NCBI GenBank assembly: GCA_026168455.1 | Contig: CM047425.1 | Location: 43,296,711-43,360,710, forward strand | Length of the DNA: 64,000 bases | Direction of reading: 5' to 3' | DNA from: Theocolax elegans | Taxonomy: Eukaryota > Arthropoda > Insecta > Hymenoptera > Cerocephalidae | Part shown: positions 62,834 to 64,000 of the stretch, one piece after another | Position numbering within the stretch: the stretch's first letter is position 1 | Layout of the letters: every line of letters starts with the position of its first letter | Program-made: the position numbers and the translations under genes | The notes under the pieces: generated by a model | The model's database searches: none | The model's input: the letters and a program-made list of their open reading frames with translations, nothing else | What the model was told of the DNA's origin: nothing

Positions 62834-64000
62834 CTAACCGCCATGGCACACGAATTCTCGACGCTAAAAGAAAATAACACGTGGATTCTTGTTCCCCGGC
62901 CAACTAATCAAAAAATACTAACAAACAAATGGGTATATAAAACGAAACTGAATATGAACGGCGAAATAGAAAAATACAAGGCGAGGTTAGTGGCGAGAGG
63001 ACATATCCAAGAATATGGAATCGATTATGGAGAAATTTTTGCACCAGTCACCAGATACGAAACTATACGCACTCTACTTGCATCAGCTGTAAACGAAGAC
63101 ATGTATGTACATCAAATGGATGTCACTTCTGCCTACGTTCAAGGAGAGTTGCACGACGACGTGTACATGGAGCAACCGGAGATGTTTATTGAAACTGGTC
63201 AAGAAGACAAAGTGTGTAAGTTGTTAAAACCACTGTACGGGTTAAAACAGTCCGGTCGCGAATGGTATAATAAAATAGATACTTATTTAATTAATATTGG
63301 TGGAAAACGTACTTCAGCCGATCCTTGTGTTTATGTATTTAATGAAAATGAAAATCGAGTCATAGTAACTTTGTATGTGGACGATTTAATTTTAGCATCG
63401 AAAAAGATTGACAAACTTACTTATATCAAATCAAAAATTAATTCTGTATTCAAAATTGTAGATTTAGGTCCGATAAGTAATATTCTCGGCATTGATGTTA
63501 AATGGGATAATCTTATTGGTTGTTTAAAAATCTCAAACGAAAAATATATCAAAGATTTGTTAAATAAATTTAACATGGAGACCGCGAAAACCGTATCGAC
63601 TCCTATCGAATCGAACATAAAAATTACTAAAGAAATGAGTCCGTTGACAGAAAGCGAACGCGTTGAAATGAAAAATCGACCTTACAGGGAACTAGTCGGT
63701 AGTTTAGTTTATTTATCAAACGCGACTCGTCCCGACATTGCATACGCAGCTAGCACTTTAAGTCGTTTTTCATCTGATCCTGGTAAAGAACACTGGTTAA
63801 TCGCAAAGCGAGTATTAAGATATTTGAAAGCAACCGCACATTATAGTATTACTTACTCGAAAGACAAAGAGAAACTGAGAGCGTTCACCGATTCAGATTG
63901 GGCCGGAGATATAGACGACCGTAAATCATGTTCGGGCAATGTTTTAATTTTAGCTGGAGGTCCAATTAGTTGGAAATCTAAGAAACAAGCTTCGGTAGCT
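62834..64000 (+). CDS. pol: Copia Pol: reverse transcriptase and start of RNase H (open at window end)
   Basis: Same frame as the integrase part, separated by one TGA. There is no stop through 64000. RT of the copia type (RVT_2): starts around LKENNTWILVPRP, then NKWVYKTKLN, YKARLVARGHIQEYGIDY, ETFAPVT-like EIFAPVTRYETIRTLLA, QMDVTSAYVQGEL, CKLLKPLYGLKQSGREWY, and the catalytic YVDD at 63374-63385. The connection follows (LVGSLVYLSNATRPDIAYA), and RNase H opens with FTDSDWAGDIDDRKSCSG and WKSKKQ. The catalytic residues visible here are intact. RNase H and the 3' LTR should lie just beyond the window. Confidence 0.93.

Larger units (their letters stand above)
60083..64000 (+). mobile_element. 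Ty1/copia retrotransposon inserted in the satellite (3' end outside window)
   Basis: A nearly complete copia-type element: 5' LTR, primer-binding site, gag, protease, integrase, RT and the start of RNase H in copia order (integrase before RT). It interrupts a 59-bp monomer at gtaga/TGTGAAAA. If transposition was standard, gtaga should recur after the 3' LTR. Coding quality is high, with only two single-base lesions seen, so the insertion is probably young. Confidence 0.95.

Overview
The window looks like repeat-dense, probably pericentromeric or otherwise heterochromatic DNA of an arthropod, most likely an insect. It is AT-rich and has two large satellite arrays, relics of Ty3/gypsy elements, and a nearly intact Ty1/copia element whose primer site matches the half-tRNA-iMet type known from Drosophila copia. 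I see no ordinary host gene with confident homology. The organism call is an inference from repeat content.

Layout. 1-2185: minus-strand long terminal repeat (LTR, 851-2185) of a gypsy-like element, its primer-binding site and the start of its AT-rich internal region. 2401-11862: about 24 tandem copies of a roughly 402-bp AT-rich satellite whose unit contains six short perfect stem-loops; the array also shows 11-monomer and 3-monomer internal duplications. 11863-12099: spacer with inverted repeats. 12100-15423: decayed 3' half of a Ty3/gypsy element: reverse transcriptase (RT) C-terminal half, RNase H, integrase, polypurine tract and 3' LTR. 15424-17550: mosaic of an unrecognised 150-aa ORF, a G14 run, an LTR-like segment with a tRNA-Asp-like sequence, and the N-terminal half of a gypsy RT on the opposite strand.

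17551-60082: a 42.5-kb array of a 59-bp satellite, roughly 720 monomers all in one orientation, organised into higher-order repeats of about 0.83, 2.95 and 4.62 kb. Parts of it carry dense one-base deletions that look like unpolished consensus, and one 522-bp block is duplicated together with its private indels. Every ORF called inside either array is satellite read-through.

60083-64000: a Ty1/copia element inserted in the 59-bp array. Its 5' LTR, primer site, gag, protease, integrase, RT and start of RNase H are present. Only two one-base lesions are visible: an extra A in gag and a TGG-to-TGA nonsense change before RT. It runs off the window.

The most interesting signals are the multi-hairpin 402-bp satellite, the higher-order structure and heat-shock-factor-like dyads of the 59-bp satellite, a putative intron of about 240 nt shared by two related gypsy LTRs (one may feed an unknown ORF), a gypsy RT split into opposed halves with an inverted repeat beside each break, and AT-hook-like motifs in the copia Pol that landed in AT-rich satellite.
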